Shown: positions 1 to 12,473, counted from the stretch's first letter. The stretch: DNA of 64,000 bases from Typha latifolia (GCA_019914945.1 CM034102.1:6375501-6439500), one strand, 5' to 3'. A program made the numbers and translations. The notes: generated from the sequence alone by a model not told the origin.

Positions 1-1349
1 TAAGAAAAATACTGAAATTTAGCTTTGACTATGGAGGTGTAAATATTTTTGGGAAATATATCAACTATACACTATATTTTGCTTTTATTATTATTTATAC
101 CTACCATATACATTTTAATTTAAATACTTTAAAAACCTCTACCATTAATTTTCTTAATTGCCAGTTATGAAAAATAAGTAATGCCCTTGAATAAAATATT
201 TTAGCTAAAATAAAATTAAATGTGAACTAGATTTTAAAGCGAAATGTGAGGTAGTTTAAATATTTTAACTTTTTATTTTGAAAGATAAACGAAATATTCT
301 CTATTCTATTTAATTACGTACTGTTATGATAAAATTAGCCTTGAGCCTTTTAATTTGAATAATTTTAGGCAAAATGCACGGATCTAATGATAATAGTGTC
401 AACGATGGAAAAACAAAATTCAGAATGTTTTTGATAGATTTTCCAAAAAAAATTCACAATTTTTCTTTATAAAAACAAAGAGTGGTCCACCTTTTTTTTG
501 TGTGTAAAAGTACCTGGAATTCAATTAAAAAAGCATTAATGTGAAGCTGAGTACTTGGAAGTAACTCATAAACTAGTTCCTTTTTTCAGTAGAATTTCTA
601 CTTCCAGTTGGAGATCTGGCCTTAGGTTTTAAATCCCTGTCCAATATCCCTCTTCAATTTGCTGATCAATTGCCAGAAATGAATGATTCAAATGCTTAGC
701 TAATATGGATAAATCTAAGTAAACATCTCTTTTTCTTTTTCTGAACCATTGAAACTTAAAAGGATCGAATACCTGATAGTTAATGGATTTAAACACTATA
801 GTTAAATTTCAGATATATACCTGGTTAAATGGATCATTGGACCAATTAAGAGGGTGTGCTATTAACAAGCTCAGATCCACCCATCCAGCTGCCATTTATG
901 TCTTCGTACTCTTGCATCAATTATGACCCATCCATGTCTGTACATCCCAAACATGAAATGCGACCTACTCCTTATCATTGTAAAAGATAGAAATTATCCT
1001 CTTCTAACCAGTGTGGTAATTAAGCATGCATTTGGTATCAATTAATCGTCTTTTTTTTCATTTTTTTTTCCTTTTGTTTGTTTTTTTTTTAATTGATCAA
1101 CATGCTTAGACAGAAATTTCATTCAAGAGTAGGATTACAAAAAAGATCCCACAGTGGATCCATTCTTTAGATATACGATCATGAAGATGAAAACCGGCCA
1201 AATCATGAGCAGCAATATCGTTAACCTTGCTCTAGAAGGAAACCTTAATGGTATGGAACATAGCTATCTGCCTAACACTTTCTCGAACTATGGAAGAAAT
1301 ACGCTAGCCCATAGAGTGGGCAGAACCATTATGTAACAGCTCGTAGAAA
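1..1349. other. AT-rich intergenic DNA
   Basis: No gene, repeat or element boundary could be supported here. The sequence is AT-rich with short homopolymer runs (T-rich around 1050-1090). The short open frames have no recognisable protein features. Confidence 0.6.
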
Positions 1350-1385
1350 AATAATAATAATAAGAATAATAATAATAATAATAAT
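1350..1385. repeat. (AAT)n microsatellite
   Basis: An almost pure AAT trinucleotide run with one interruption (AAG) is visible directly. It is followed by a TC-rich stretch. Confidence 0.9.
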
Positions 1386-1899
1386 TTATTCTCTCCTTCC
1401 TCTCTTCTCTCTCTTTCTTTCTCTAATACGACTCGGTGGGATTGGATTCATTCGTAACACATTGGGCTACAGGGTTAAGCCTATTTATTTAGTTATTTAT
1501 TTGTATTCTTTTTGGTAGCTATCTTGTTAGTTGAGTTATAAACTCAAGTACCTATTAAATATGAACTCAACTTGTTAATTGGATAATTAAGTCTAGTCAA
1601 GTCGATTAAATATTTTAGTCGAGTCATAAGTTGTATTGGGAACCAAAGTTCAACTCGGGCTAGTCGAGTTGTATTGATTGATTGAGTCCTTATCTAGGTC
1701 AGTCTAGGATTAGCCTCTATAAATATATAAATGAAACCCTAATTTTGTAATTATCTCATTATTGGATTGCTTTGTCGTTCCCTACCTCTATGTCTATCTC
1801 TTGGTTGTCGACCTCATCTCCTCTACCACCATTGTTGGTTCTGTCTCTTCTAGCCTCTAGCCTCCCTTTTCTCCTTCTCTACTTCTCATTCAACCTTTA

Positions 1900-4570
1900 T
1901 TCTCTAGCCCTACTAAAAAAACAAGGCATATTTGCACCAGAATAGCCATCAAAAGTAACAATGTGCAAATTGATCCATGCAGATACAATCTTGATTCATC
2001 GGGTTGAATCACCCTTTGACCTTCGTTTTTTTTTTTTTTTTGAAAGATATCTTCCAATCTAGCCACCCAATTGGAGTGAAATTAGATTTGTTGGGAAGTC
2101 ACTCCTAAGGCTATAACATATCGATCCAACGGCTAGATCCGCCAAATAATCTCTCAAAATTTCTGCATAAATTTCTATCTAGAACTGGTTGCAAAATGGA
2201 TCAACCATTTTCGAAGAGAGATTATATCACTCTCTCCTTAATTTCTACACCTGCTCTTATCTCCCTCTATCTATCGAGATGAAATCCCCACTTCAATTTC
2301 TCCATATGCAACCCCCCTTTTGCTACCAAATATTTTGCCAACAACTATACTTCATCGCAACCTCAAGATCACCACTGGAGTTGGTTTCTTCGTCATCGAC
2401 CATGTTGGGCTGCCGCCACCTTCTCTCCCTCGCCACCTCTTCATCTACTCTCTAGAGCAATACCCCATGTGGGTCTTGCAATGAGAACCCCGTTTAGCAT
2501 ATGCATTTCTCTTTCATCTCTCTCTCTTATATTCTTCTTCATCCATTATAATTATGTGTTCGCTTCATTCTAGTAATACTAGTGTGTTTGGCTATCTTTG
2601 GCCTTACAAACCAAGTGGGTTCTGATTTTATTGCAGCTCATTTACTTATATTAGTAGGTATTAATATATAATTACTATTATGTTAGTATTATAGTATAGA
2701 GCGATTTAGTAGTTCTTATCTAACTATTGAATGTTATAATTAATACAAAGAACTAAGTAGCATTAAGACAGGTTATCCTTTCTTTTACAGTGTGTAGATT
2801 TTCTTAGTTATTTCATTTACACCATTGGTGCTACTATTATCCTTAGTTTTTCTTATTTTAAATAATTATAGAGAAATAGATTTTATGACGTGGGGCATCA
2901 ATGAACCATCACAATGTATTTACTAATGTTTCCAGTATTTGTATTTTAAACGACATAAACATGTGAGGCAAGAATATGCTAAAGGTTTCATTTATTATTG
3001 TTATTTTATTTTCTTCTAAATTTATTTTTGATAACTGTTGATAATTTATTTCTTAGTTGTTTATGAAATGATAAATATATTAATGTCTTCTTGTTAAGGG
3101 GTTTAGGCTAACTTTCTGTCTTATCTAAGCATAAAAATATAGATAGATTAATTGATTTGTTAAAAAAAACTTTAGTATTGGCATATAATTAAATTTATTT
3201 CCTAAGCTCTAAAGTAGGTTGCTACTCATTTTGCCATTGCATCATCTCGTTAGTAGATCTACTGCTGTGTAATGACGATCTTAAGAGATAAGATGAATCA
3301 TTTAACAAAGTAGTGATGTCAAGCAAGCGAATCTTTCGTAGTACAGGAATAGTGTAATATTGAAGTGATATTTTAGTTTATTAATTCATTGCATTCATAT
3401 CATACATATATAGATATTTATTTACTATTCAACATAAATATATTTATTTACTATTTCATAGTTATTTATGGATTATAGTGCATTCCTAAGCATGATATCT
3501 TCGATGTGCATGACATACAAATTATGATGATGACCACTACACCACTTGCATGGATCACCATGTATGCCTGTTTACACACTTATCCCAAGGTCAAGGGGCA
3601 GACTATATATATATATTACATATATTTATGTCGGCCGATGCATGAGGTCGTAAGGTTAAGAGGACTATTAGGCATTGTGTGCGGCGGGCGTAATACTATT
3701 AAGATGGAGACTAGATAGTAGGTGATCTAAAATTATAATTTGAAGGTAAGGGTTGTAGATTTAGCAATACCCGATGATGTAGGGTCAGTGCGTATATGAG
3801 CAGTGTGCTCTTGATTCCATTATGAGCGATGATTTCGTTACATGCCCTTAGTTTAATGGCCACAGTCAATCGGTCTTAGGTAGCATCGCCAGTCATGCAT
3901 GGGCGGTATTACCGCTAGATTGCCTATCCCTCCTCAATGTTTGAGATGATATGTGAGTTGATATTTATTATATGATGAATAGCTCTTGGAGTAGGTAATA
4001 ATAATTTATGGCTATGGTTCTATATCAGCTTGATATAAATAATTTAATAGTTTAAATGATACAAATCATGTGTTCTTTTATTAATATATATGAGATATAG
4101 TTATTGGCATATTGTATGGATATATTATTATGATCATGTTAGTATACATATATATTATGTGACATTCTTCTTTACACTATATTTAAACTGTAGAAATGTG
4201 TACTTACTAAACTTTATGCTCACCATCCTTTGATGGAAATATTTTTTTAGATTAGTAGATGTCCCTGAGTCTACGAAGGAGCTAACAAAGATCTGCTTAT
4301 AATTTCTTTATTTTATTTTGTTGTTGTAAATAAGTTAGACAGACTGTAGCCTCTATGTGGGCATTTATTTCGATGAAGTATATGGATATGTATTTTGGGG
4401 TTTGTTGCAGCCTGTGATATCTTAGACTCCTTTAGCTTTTATTAATTGGTAAAAATATTATATTTTTATTTTGTATATTGTGTAAAAAATATTGATCAAA
4501 AGATCATGTGGAATTCACGTGTGTTTTATCTACGTGAGAGACACGTATATTTGGAAGTGAGTGTTTCACA
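1900..4570 (+). mobile_element. Decayed long LTR, probable Ty3-gypsy (left end uncertain)
   Basis: The right end reads GTGTTTCACA at 4561-4570, preceded by a CACGTG-rich hairpin-like stretch at about 4515-4545. This resembles the last 70 bp of the solo LTR that ends at 14929 (GGGTGTCACA after a CACGTG hairpin). The internal order is also similar: a pyrimidine-rich 5' part, then long AT-rich unique sequence, then a TTTGTTG/GTATATG-rich stretch before the terminus. I could not find a matching left end or a 5-bp target duplication, so the start is a guess. Mild GAGTC/GACTC repeats at 1540-1700 may belong to another element. Open frames inside are short and unlikely to be genes. Confidence 0.35.
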
Positions 4571-5641
4571 TTAACTATCTTTACCACCCAAAGCCAATCA
4601 CCAATTAATCAACATGTGCCTGCAGTGTTGATTGCATGGAGAACATTATACCTAAGCTGCAAGGCTAATGCCTCGTCCGAGAGTGCATTAGGGCAATCGA
4701 GAAGAAATATAACTTTACTAATTGTTCTGTTGAGAGGGGCAATTTGTTTTTATTGGCAATTTAGGATATATGAGTGTCTAATTTCCTTATCCCACCAAAA
4801 TTAGAATAAAATATTCGGATAAGGGAGATTTATTCTATTATTTATCTCTTATATGGCAAAAAAATTTTAAATAAAAGAAGGTATATTCCATATAATCTGT
4901 TATTCCAACCAACTAAATAAACCCTAGAGCTAGTCTATCGCCACCGTTTCATTGAACTACATATTATGTTTCAACATATATATTTCGACCACAATCGGGT
5001 CCGAATATAATGTTATAATACTGGATAGAAATATGTTAACCCTTCATATTACACTCTATTTATATGTATATATGATGCATATGAGCCAAGAGATTGAGAG
5101 AGGAGCTTCACTATTCATACATTATTTTTTCCTAAAATAAAGATGAGAAATTTGCTATCTTAAAATAAAATAATCCTTCTCATCATTATAAGATCTGAGA
5201 AAAGCTTATATATATAAATATGGCAATTCGTCAAAATAGACAAAAACCACCTTTTATCATCCATCCACTGTGGATCAATTTTGAGCAATACTACAAAATT
5301 GCAAAGAACCAAAAACACTTAAGATATTAAATTAGAAATCAACGACTTATATCATACTTTTAGATATCTAAAAGGACTAATAATAATATATAACACTTCT
5401 ATTCAAAATATCTTATTTTACTTAAGGCCTTAATTAGTTGTCACTATAAACTCAAAAGTTGTACATAGGATCTTTAATTTCAATTATTGCATGTCTAGTA
5501 CGGAGTCAACAATGTCAGTATAGTGCTTATGCCCTCGGAAATAACATAAGATTTGAATACAATGCTCAATTTTAATAAAGGAATCAACCGTCTGTCCAAA
5601 GTGTCACCATGTTTTGACCTTTGTACTAACGACGTAAGCAC
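4571..5641. other. Intergenic DNA with possible MITE end
   Basis: AT-rich sequence without genes. A stretch at about 4895-4925 reads like the terminus of a TIR MITE (TTATTCCAACCAACTAAATA), but no partner end was found. Confidence 0.4.
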
Positions 5642-5850
5642 CTTGAGTGCAAAGCATGCGAACGTAGGACATTTGTGACATTTTCTACTGCTTTTATCGA
5701 CCTATGTTGTAAGAGAAATGAAAACTTAACGGTGTCTTAGTTAAACTTGAGTGCAAAGCATGCAGGCGTAGGACATTAGTGACATTTTCTACTACTTTTA
5801 TCGACCTATGTTGTCAGAGAAATGAAAACTTAATGGTGTCTTAGGTTAAA
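5642..5850. repeat. Tandem duplication, 2 x about 104 bp
   Basis: Two neighbouring copies start CTTGAGTGCAAAGCATGC at 5642 and 5746 and run through the same TATCGACCTATGTTGT and AATGAAAACTTAA blocks. They differ by only a few substitutions, so the duplication is fairly recent. No coding content. Confidence 0.85.
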
Positions 5851-8734
5851 CATTGAGATTTAAATCTGAGTATACTTATTCAACATATGAGTCCATTTAG
5901 CCATTTCAACACTATCCCATTGGTTGTTTTTATTGACATATTTACTATAACCAAGCTCATATCAATTGATTGAGACAAATATAATCTTTAGAAAGAAATT
6001 ATTTTATGCATCCTGAAATATTTTTGTTCCACATATATCTCTTACTTAACGAGATTGATTCTATTAATCATCGGTGATGCCGCGATGGGTAGGGAGACTT
6101 TTTGTGGCTTTTTTTTCTTTTTTTTTTTGCAACCTTTTCCTAGAAGTAGAGATAATTTGATGTTCTTTTTTTCTAATCTAGAATAATATTTTCTAGTCTA
6201 GAATAGGGAATAAAGATAATTTAAAAGTGGGCTTCATTCATACCAAAACCTGGGCTTAAGATTTTATTCATTCAGAATAGGGCTGTCATTTGTTTTTTAA
6301 TTTTTATATTGCGTGAACAGAAAATTGAGTTTCCTGCACAGGGTTGTTGAAAGGGAAGTTGATTTCTACATATTATGCCATTGCCTTCCTAAGCTCTGTT
6401 TTCCTTTATTAAATCTATATTATTCTAAGGATTGTTCTTCTTTGATTTGTTCAAGAGAAAATTTTGGCTATAATGTAGGCGTGTGTTTGATACCGTTTTG
6501 TAACCCTAGCATAGCATTAAGTTTCTTTTTATTTTAACCTTTTTCTCTCTTGCGCCATGCCTCGTAGCGTAGGACAGCATCATCACCTCCTTCTCTCTCT
6601 TCCACCCTTAGCCGGAGTGGTTAGGGGAGGAAAGTGTCATTCTCTCCACACCACGACATGGTTTTTTTCTCCTCTCTGTTCTTCTCCAGCATCTCGAGGT
6701 GTAGCTCCTTTAGACATATGCAGGGCATACAGTTCTAGCTCTCGCTTTCTCCCATTCTCCTTTTGCTCATCTCTCGCTAGAGGTGATGGAAGGTCGAAGC
6801 TCACGGCTAAGGAGCCTTGCTCGATAGTGACCATGAGTGATGCAGCAATGGGTGGGGTCTCCTCTTCTTTGAAACATGTTCCTACCAAGGGGATAAGGCC
6901 TCCCCCCTAAATGATGTATATGTGTATATATATCTTGTTTCTGCTTTACTATCCTTTCTTTTGATGTTGGAGATTGGTGATATTTAATTATCCAACTTTA
7001 GAAATTCATAGGGTCATGTCTTGGACTGTTGGATCACAACAGAAGGCTAACTTAAGGCTCCTTGTGCTTGTGAATATGCAAGCTTCTACTAGAATTGTTC
7101 TTCATCAAATTAAAAAGAACTCAAAGAGGCTCATTTTGGTTCAGATTAGCTTGATGAGGTAACGCAAGTTCAATTAGAATTTAACTCAACTAGCTAAGAT
7201 TAAAGTAATAATATATGAAATTAAAGATCTAATCATTAAGTTTAAATCTAAAGGTTAGAAATCCTATTAATTAGTAATCAAATTTCAACTATCACATTGA
7301 GCTATATAGAGCCTATATTCGAGCTATATCGTCCAACAATAGCGAGCTAAGCTTTGTTTGTTCTTGGCTCATTTGATTTATTATTTAACAAGAAAATTGA
7401 TCTCGAATTAAATTTTGAAGTGAATGTTAGTGGTAACATTATGATTATAAATGTTATAAAATTTTGATCCAAAATAAGTAAATAAACTTATAGATTATAG
7501 AATATAAAATTTTATATAATTGAGTCTAGTAATGGATACTATTTCTTTAAGATCAATTTACCCTCCATCAATTGTTTCTGGAACAATGGACGTCGATCTC
7601 TTAAGATACAATGATTGTCTTGCACTCGAAAGGAAGTTGAGTTTTACCGTACCAAAAATCATGCCATACTCTTTGAAATGCAAACAAAAGACTCAAAACA
7701 TATAAATAGAATGAACAAATTTCATACTCAACTAAAGCAGACTGACTATCTATTTGAAGAGGCACGACAAAAGAATGTGAACGGTTGGATTAAGGCATCT
7801 GATCATGAAAAGATGCACATATTCGAGTCAGAATAGATTAACTTAGACCTAATCCAGACACCACTTCGGGTCCAACTCGGCCTGAATCAAACCAAATTCA
7901 AACATGTATGTATTCGATAAAAAATAATTTTTAATTTGTCCAACGTGCATGAACCGAGCCGAGCCAAGTGACACGCGTGCATTTGAGTTGATATGCATAG
8001 AAGCCTTTACCTATAAAATAGATACCTTTTGAAGCCCAAAGATCGTAAGAACTTTGATAATTATATATCATCCTAATATTTTTCAAATATCTAAATGTTA
8101 CTAAAATCTCTTCTTATTTTTTATTATCATGATAGTCAATTTTTATTTATTTATTTTTATCAATTTGAATAAATAAATATATAATATTAAAGTACTTTTT
8201 GAGCTCTTTTAATTCCACCATTAATTTATTATTAATAGTGTGTGGATCCTACTTAAATATGAGCTCAAAATTTATAAAATATTCATGTTCAAATACATGA
8301 TATTCCCATCACTGAACAAGAATTGTTTGCAATCAACCACAAAATTGATAGCCCTATATAACCACAACTTAATAAACAATACCAACCTAATCCAATCTAA
8401 TTCAAGTCAATCTCAATTAAGAAAGAATTCATATATCACATAAAGTAGTTCCCACCAAATAATATGCCTTTCCACAGAAATCAGAGGGACCCAGAAAGCA
8501 ATATACCAAAACTTGCAACCCCAGCACAATAGGTGGTGGTAGTTGCGTTCATTCCACCCACCATTATCCGATCCAATTTCCAAAACGCAATGAGGAACAA
8601 CCAAGACGCAAAATAGATCAACTCCCAGATCTCGCATTGCAAGAAAGCTCAACCCAATCAATACAAGAAGCAATTCCAAGTGCTCGATCAGTATGAAGAG
8701 GAAAAAGAAGAAGAATGGGGGGAAAAAATAGTAG
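5851..8734. other. Intergenic repeats without supported genes
   Basis: AT-rich sequence. A TC-rich block at 6540-6900 can be read as a 117-codon frame on + and an 83-codon frame on -. Both are low in complexity and end without splice context, so I treat the block as non-coding repeat, perhaps part of a decayed LTR. 7840-7980 holds GAGCCGAGCC-type short repeats like those in the hAT-related segments elsewhere in the window. Confidence 0.4.
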
Positions 8735-8896
8735 TCATCTTCTAACTACCCTGATACAGTGCACGAGGGAGAAGACGACCCACTTAGCTGCGAAATTTGT
8801 GGTGTCGAAGACGGCGGAGAACCTTCGCTCCTGCAACTTCCAGATGGTGGACACGCAGAAGCCAATACTCTTCGTCAACTCTGCTAGCGAACCCAT
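8735..8896 (-). pseudogene. Exon-like gene fragment, unknown family
   Basis: On the minus strand an ATG at 8896-8894, preceded by a pyrimidine-rich leader made of the CT repeat at 8907-8957, opens a 53-codon frame. It begins MGSLAELTKSIGF and ends SLVHCIRVVRR. The composition is complex and protein-like, with aromatic and hydrophobic residues, unlike the surrounding low-complexity frames. A possible donor (CAG followed by GGTAGTT) lies just before the stop, so this could be a first coding exon whose partners are missing or unrecognised to the left. I do not recognise the family. It could be a captured fragment, a small gene, or chance. Confidence 0.3.
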
Positions 8897-8903
8897 GAAC
8901 GGG

Positions 8904-8906
<3 letters not shown>

Positions 8907-8957
<51 letters not shown>
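8907..8957. repeat. (AG)n microsatellite
   Basis: About 25 uninterrupted AG units. On the minus strand it forms a CT-rich leader directly before the exon-like frame at 8735-8896. Confidence 0.95.
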
Positions 8958-8960
<3 letters not shown>

Positions 8961-9177
8961 GAAGAAGGTGGCGGGTATTTTGGGGAGTTGGGTCGGTAGC
9001 ATGCAAGAAAAGGGAAGCTTTCGGGGAAGGTACGATACTGAGATATCGCCTCCAAGTGAACGCGGCGTATAGATTCTTGTTGCTTACTTAAGTCATATGC
9101 AAATATATGCGGTGGATTTGTTTCGTTTATATTATATTATGGCAGCAAAAAAAAGAATAAAGTTTATTTTTCCAAAA

Positions 9178-10138
9178 GGGGTTAATTATCAGGTTTTTAT
9201 GGGAATCCACTAAACTTTTTAGGTTACAATATCTCTCAAAACTTTGACAGAGTGAAACAGCTAATGACAATGACGAAAAATATCTAATGACATATAAATG
9301 AGCTTATAATTTAGCCATAACCAACAAAATGAAATAAAATTATTGAAATAGCTTTAAACCACATGTCTCCTCCAACCAAACACATTGCCATTCCCCCTCC
9401 CCAAACCACTCGTCTCTACCCTCCTCTTCGGCGCACATGCGCGCCTTGCTCTCGACATCACAGTGGCCAAGCGTCTTCACAAGTTGCGAGATGATGAGCC
9501 AGGCTCACGAGATGGCAAACTCGCCACCTTGGCCCTCGCCCTCAACCTCACAGTCATTGTCCTCACCACTCACGCCCTCGCCCTCATCTCCCTGTCCTCA
9601 CCGCCACCCTCAGTCCTCGCCCTCACCCTTGTCCTCACCATGTGTAGAAGTGCTGCTGACGGTGAGGCGGGTGAAGGAGGAGGAGGGGAAGGTGTGGATC
9701 AGCTTAGGCATTGGGCTGGTTGGTGCTAGTCTTCGCAAGGCGGCGATGGCGAGATGTTGTCAACAATGATCTTGACGTTGCCAAGCTTTCAGGGGGACAT
9801 CGGTGATGGTGAAGCGGAGGTTGGGCAAGGATTGAAGATGATAAGCCTAATTATATATCTTTTTATCTTAATTTAATTAAAAAGTCAAAATAAAGCTATA
9901 TTTAAATATCTATTAATTTGATTGAAATGCACAATGAGTGCATCTAAATCATTTTATGGTTAATTACCTTTGATATGACTGCCACATAAGCTGATTTGCC
10001 TAATTTCCTCACAGTACACTAATAGAAAGGTGACATTAAAATTTTTCTAAAATTTAAGGAGAACATTATAACGTAAAAAAATTGAAGAAGTCTCCTTGAA
10101 AACCAAGTATAGTTAAGGAGTGTAGACATAATTAACCC
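9178..10138. mobile_element. Non-autonomous Mutator-like element, GC-rich core
   Basis: The element is flanked by a perfect 9-bp target duplication TTTCCAAAA (9169-9177 and 10139-10147), the size typical of Mutator. Its ends are inverted: GGGTTAATTAT at 9179-9189 and ATAATTAACCC at 10128-10138. Weaker inverted similarity continues inward for about 70 bp. The interior (about 9385-9840) is GC-rich with reiterated CTCGCCCTCA-type sequence, in contrast to the AT-rich arms. That gives open frames of 110-114 codons with skewed Leu/Ser/Pro composition and no recognisable domain. Mutator-like elements of this build often carry captured host fragments (Pack-MULEs), and this could be one. No transposase is present. 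Confidence 0.75.
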
Positions 10139-10599
10139 TTTCCAAAAATACTTTATAAACATTAGGAAAATTATATATTTACCCCTTGTTAGGTCTGAAT
10201 TAATTTTACCCCCTATAGATCTCTTTGTGTCATTTTATCCTCTTACAGTTAGTTATATTTAAACTGAACTGTCACTTTTTTAGTCATTTTTGACCAATAG
10301 GCCACATCTCATGTTTCACTGAAACTTAAAAAATATAGTAATCTTCCACCAAAATTAACTACAACAAAACAAACAACTCTCCCAGTCAAAATAGATAGAC
10401 CAAGGACAAAGGCCCTATAACACCCATCTCAAGCAAAATTAAATACCACTAATATCCACAACCTAAGAGAACATTCATCAACCAAGCATACAACCAAAAA
10501 ATGATCACACATAAACTTCAGAAACAAAAACAAACACCACAAGTACATCACAACAATAACAAGATGACAAAAAGATATAGAAGACACCGACCAGCATCA

Positions 10600-11229
10600 C
10601 CATCACTTAGACATGATCAAATGGCCCAGCCCGCCCGTGCCCGGCCCGACCCGGCCCGGTTTGGACCTGTTTAAGCTCGGCCCAGACCCAGTTTAGGCCC
10701 AGCTCGGCCCGAGCCCGAACTACCCATAGGTGGCACGGGCCAGCTCTTTGCCCGCCCGACCCGGCCCGAAAGCCCGCCCGTTTGGCCCGCAACTAAGCCC
10801 GTCCGTTTGCTATAGTACTTTGCCCTTCTGCTACAGTAATTTTACCACTGCTACAGTAAAAAATATTTTGGTATTATACCATTTTGCATTATTTTAAGCA
10901 CACATTTAAATTTTTTTAATTTATTTTAATTTTTTTAAAAAGGAGGAATATAAATATATATTTTTTAAAATAAGCTAATAGTTAAAAAAATTCTAAAAAT
11001 AGCTAAAATATGGGTTGGGCCGAGTGATTAGTGGGTCGGGCCGGCCCGGCCCGACCGGTTAGCCCGATCTCTCACGGGCCAACGGGCGATAACAGGCTAG
11101 ATTATTCTAGCCCGGCCCGGCCCGAGTGATTGGTGGGTCGGGCCATGGACAAATACTTAAGCCCGGTTGGCCCGAAGAGCCCGGCCTGAACCCGGCCCGG
11201 CCCGCCCGATGATCATGTCTACCATCACT
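10600..11229. mobile_element. GC-rich non-autonomous hAT element with 8-bp TSD
   Basis: The element proper spans 10608-11221. It has perfect 12-bp terminal inverted repeats (TAGACATGATCA and TGATCATGTCTA) and sits between identical 8-bp target duplications CCATCACT (10600-10607 and 11222-11229). The 8-bp duplication and TAGRNNTG-like terminus fit hAT. Both subterminal regions are packed with GGCCCGGCCCG-type repeats in inverted orientation, and the centre is AT-rich (10860-11010). No coding capacity. Confidence 0.92.
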
Positions 11230-11335
11230 CCTCTAAGTCCACGACCACGTGGGGCCCTTGAGTAAATTGATGAGCTTTCTTAATTGCCTCCTCCACTTGG
11301 ATCCCCGCCAGTAGAGAAGCAAAGCAGTCAGTCAC
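11225..11335 (-). pseudogene. Possible captured terminal exon inside the Mutator-like element
   Basis: On the minus strand a T-run followed by ACATAAG, a plausible splice acceptor, precedes a 36-codon frame in phase 0. It starts VTDCFASLLAGIQVEE and ends HVVVDLEE before a TGA at 11227-11225. The composition is like a real protein. The hAT insertion at 11222 abuts the stop codon, and beyond it (10607 leftward) lies TG-rich sequence resembling a 3'UTR. I do not recognise the family. The helix-rich ending loosely recalls sugar-kinase C-termini, but that is too weak to name. A chance frame is possible. Confidence 0.3.
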
Positions 11336-12145
11336 CTTATGTAAAAAAAAACTTCATAAGTTAGTGCACAATTATTAAAGACCCATTTTTTTTCTTCTTT
11401 CCAGCCACAAACTCCACAAGAAGACACTAAGCTAAATAAACCACCATTTTTTGTTATCTTTTCCTAATTGAAGATTCAGTCGAAACTAATCTTTCACATG
11501 TTTAATATGCTTCTTTGTACTCCATCTTTTTTTTCTTTTGCCTCACCAACTGACTACCAAACTTAATACATCAAGAAAAGATGATCGCCGACTCATCTTG
11601 AGAGTATAACACACAAGATGAGCTACTACGCAAGTCTCTTTTCATCACATTATCTCTAGTTAACACTCTATTATTACATGTTAACCATATGAAAGCTCTG
11701 ACTTTTAGATAAATTTTCATCTATCAAATGTTAGCCAAATCCTTTATAATCCTTCCTCCATTATTTATGAATCTTTATAAGGATCTCACAGTAAAGATCT
11801 CACTTTTCTCAAACCTCCAAACAACTCTATCATTCAGATTATTCTCTTGAGCACAATTACCATACACAAAATTAATCAGTTGTTGTTTCCTCTAGTATCA
11901 TATGCTCTGACAACATCCTATAGTATTATAGATTCTAACTCCTTCTATCAGTCTATACATCTTGCACAGTGACCTCTTCATCCCAAACTATATTAAACAG
12001 CTGAGTAAATCCGATAGCTAGAGAGCATTCTCTAACTAAGATATCTTTCCAGAATTTAATCCTCTTGCTATTATGAACTTCCTAATTAATTCCAGCCTTA
12101 AAAAATATCTGTAATAACCCAAGCCCAAGTAAAAGAAAAAACCTG

Positions 12146-12179
12146 CACTGCATGGCACAACAGCTCGTGCCATGCAGTG
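12146..12179. repeat. Perfect 13-bp hairpin near the LTR 5' end
   Basis: CACTGCATGGCAC, an 8-nt loop, then GTGCCATGCAGTG. A related hairpin with CACGTG arms (about 14876-14910) sits near the LTR 3' end and shares CTCGTGCCATGCA. Confidence 0.85.
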
Positions 12180-12279
12180 GCAGCAGAGTTGGGCGCCACG
12201 CGCCCCAAGCGCCGGCCCGGCCAACCTGGCCGAGCCAGCTGGCGCGGTGGGCCCCTGCCGCCGCCGCAGCCCCCTCCCC

Positions 12280-12285
12280 ACCGCT

Positions 12286-12318
<33 letters not shown>

Positions 12319-12424
12319 TGATTCATTTTCACCCCCCTCTCTTTCTCTCTCAAACACCCCTTCTCTCTCACTCTACTCGCTACCGCCGCCACCTCCACTA
12401 ACGTCAGTGAGCTTTCCTCCTTCT

Positions 12425-12471
<47 letters not shown>
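12280..12471. repeat. (CT)n-rich block inside the LTR
   Basis: Two CT runs, about 12286-12320 and 12428-12470, joined by pyrimidine-rich sequence. A TTC-rich block follows at 12570-12665. Confidence 0.9.

Positions 12472-12473
<2 letters not shown>

Noticed and set aside
6557..6910. 117-codon frame with Ser-rich composition
   Set aside because: Low-complexity TC-rich DNA, no homology recognised, competing frame on the other strand.
9385..9769. Overlapping 114- and 110-codon frames
   Set aside because: Low-complexity Leu/Ser/Pro frames from CTCGCC-type repeats in a transposon core; kept only as part of the element.
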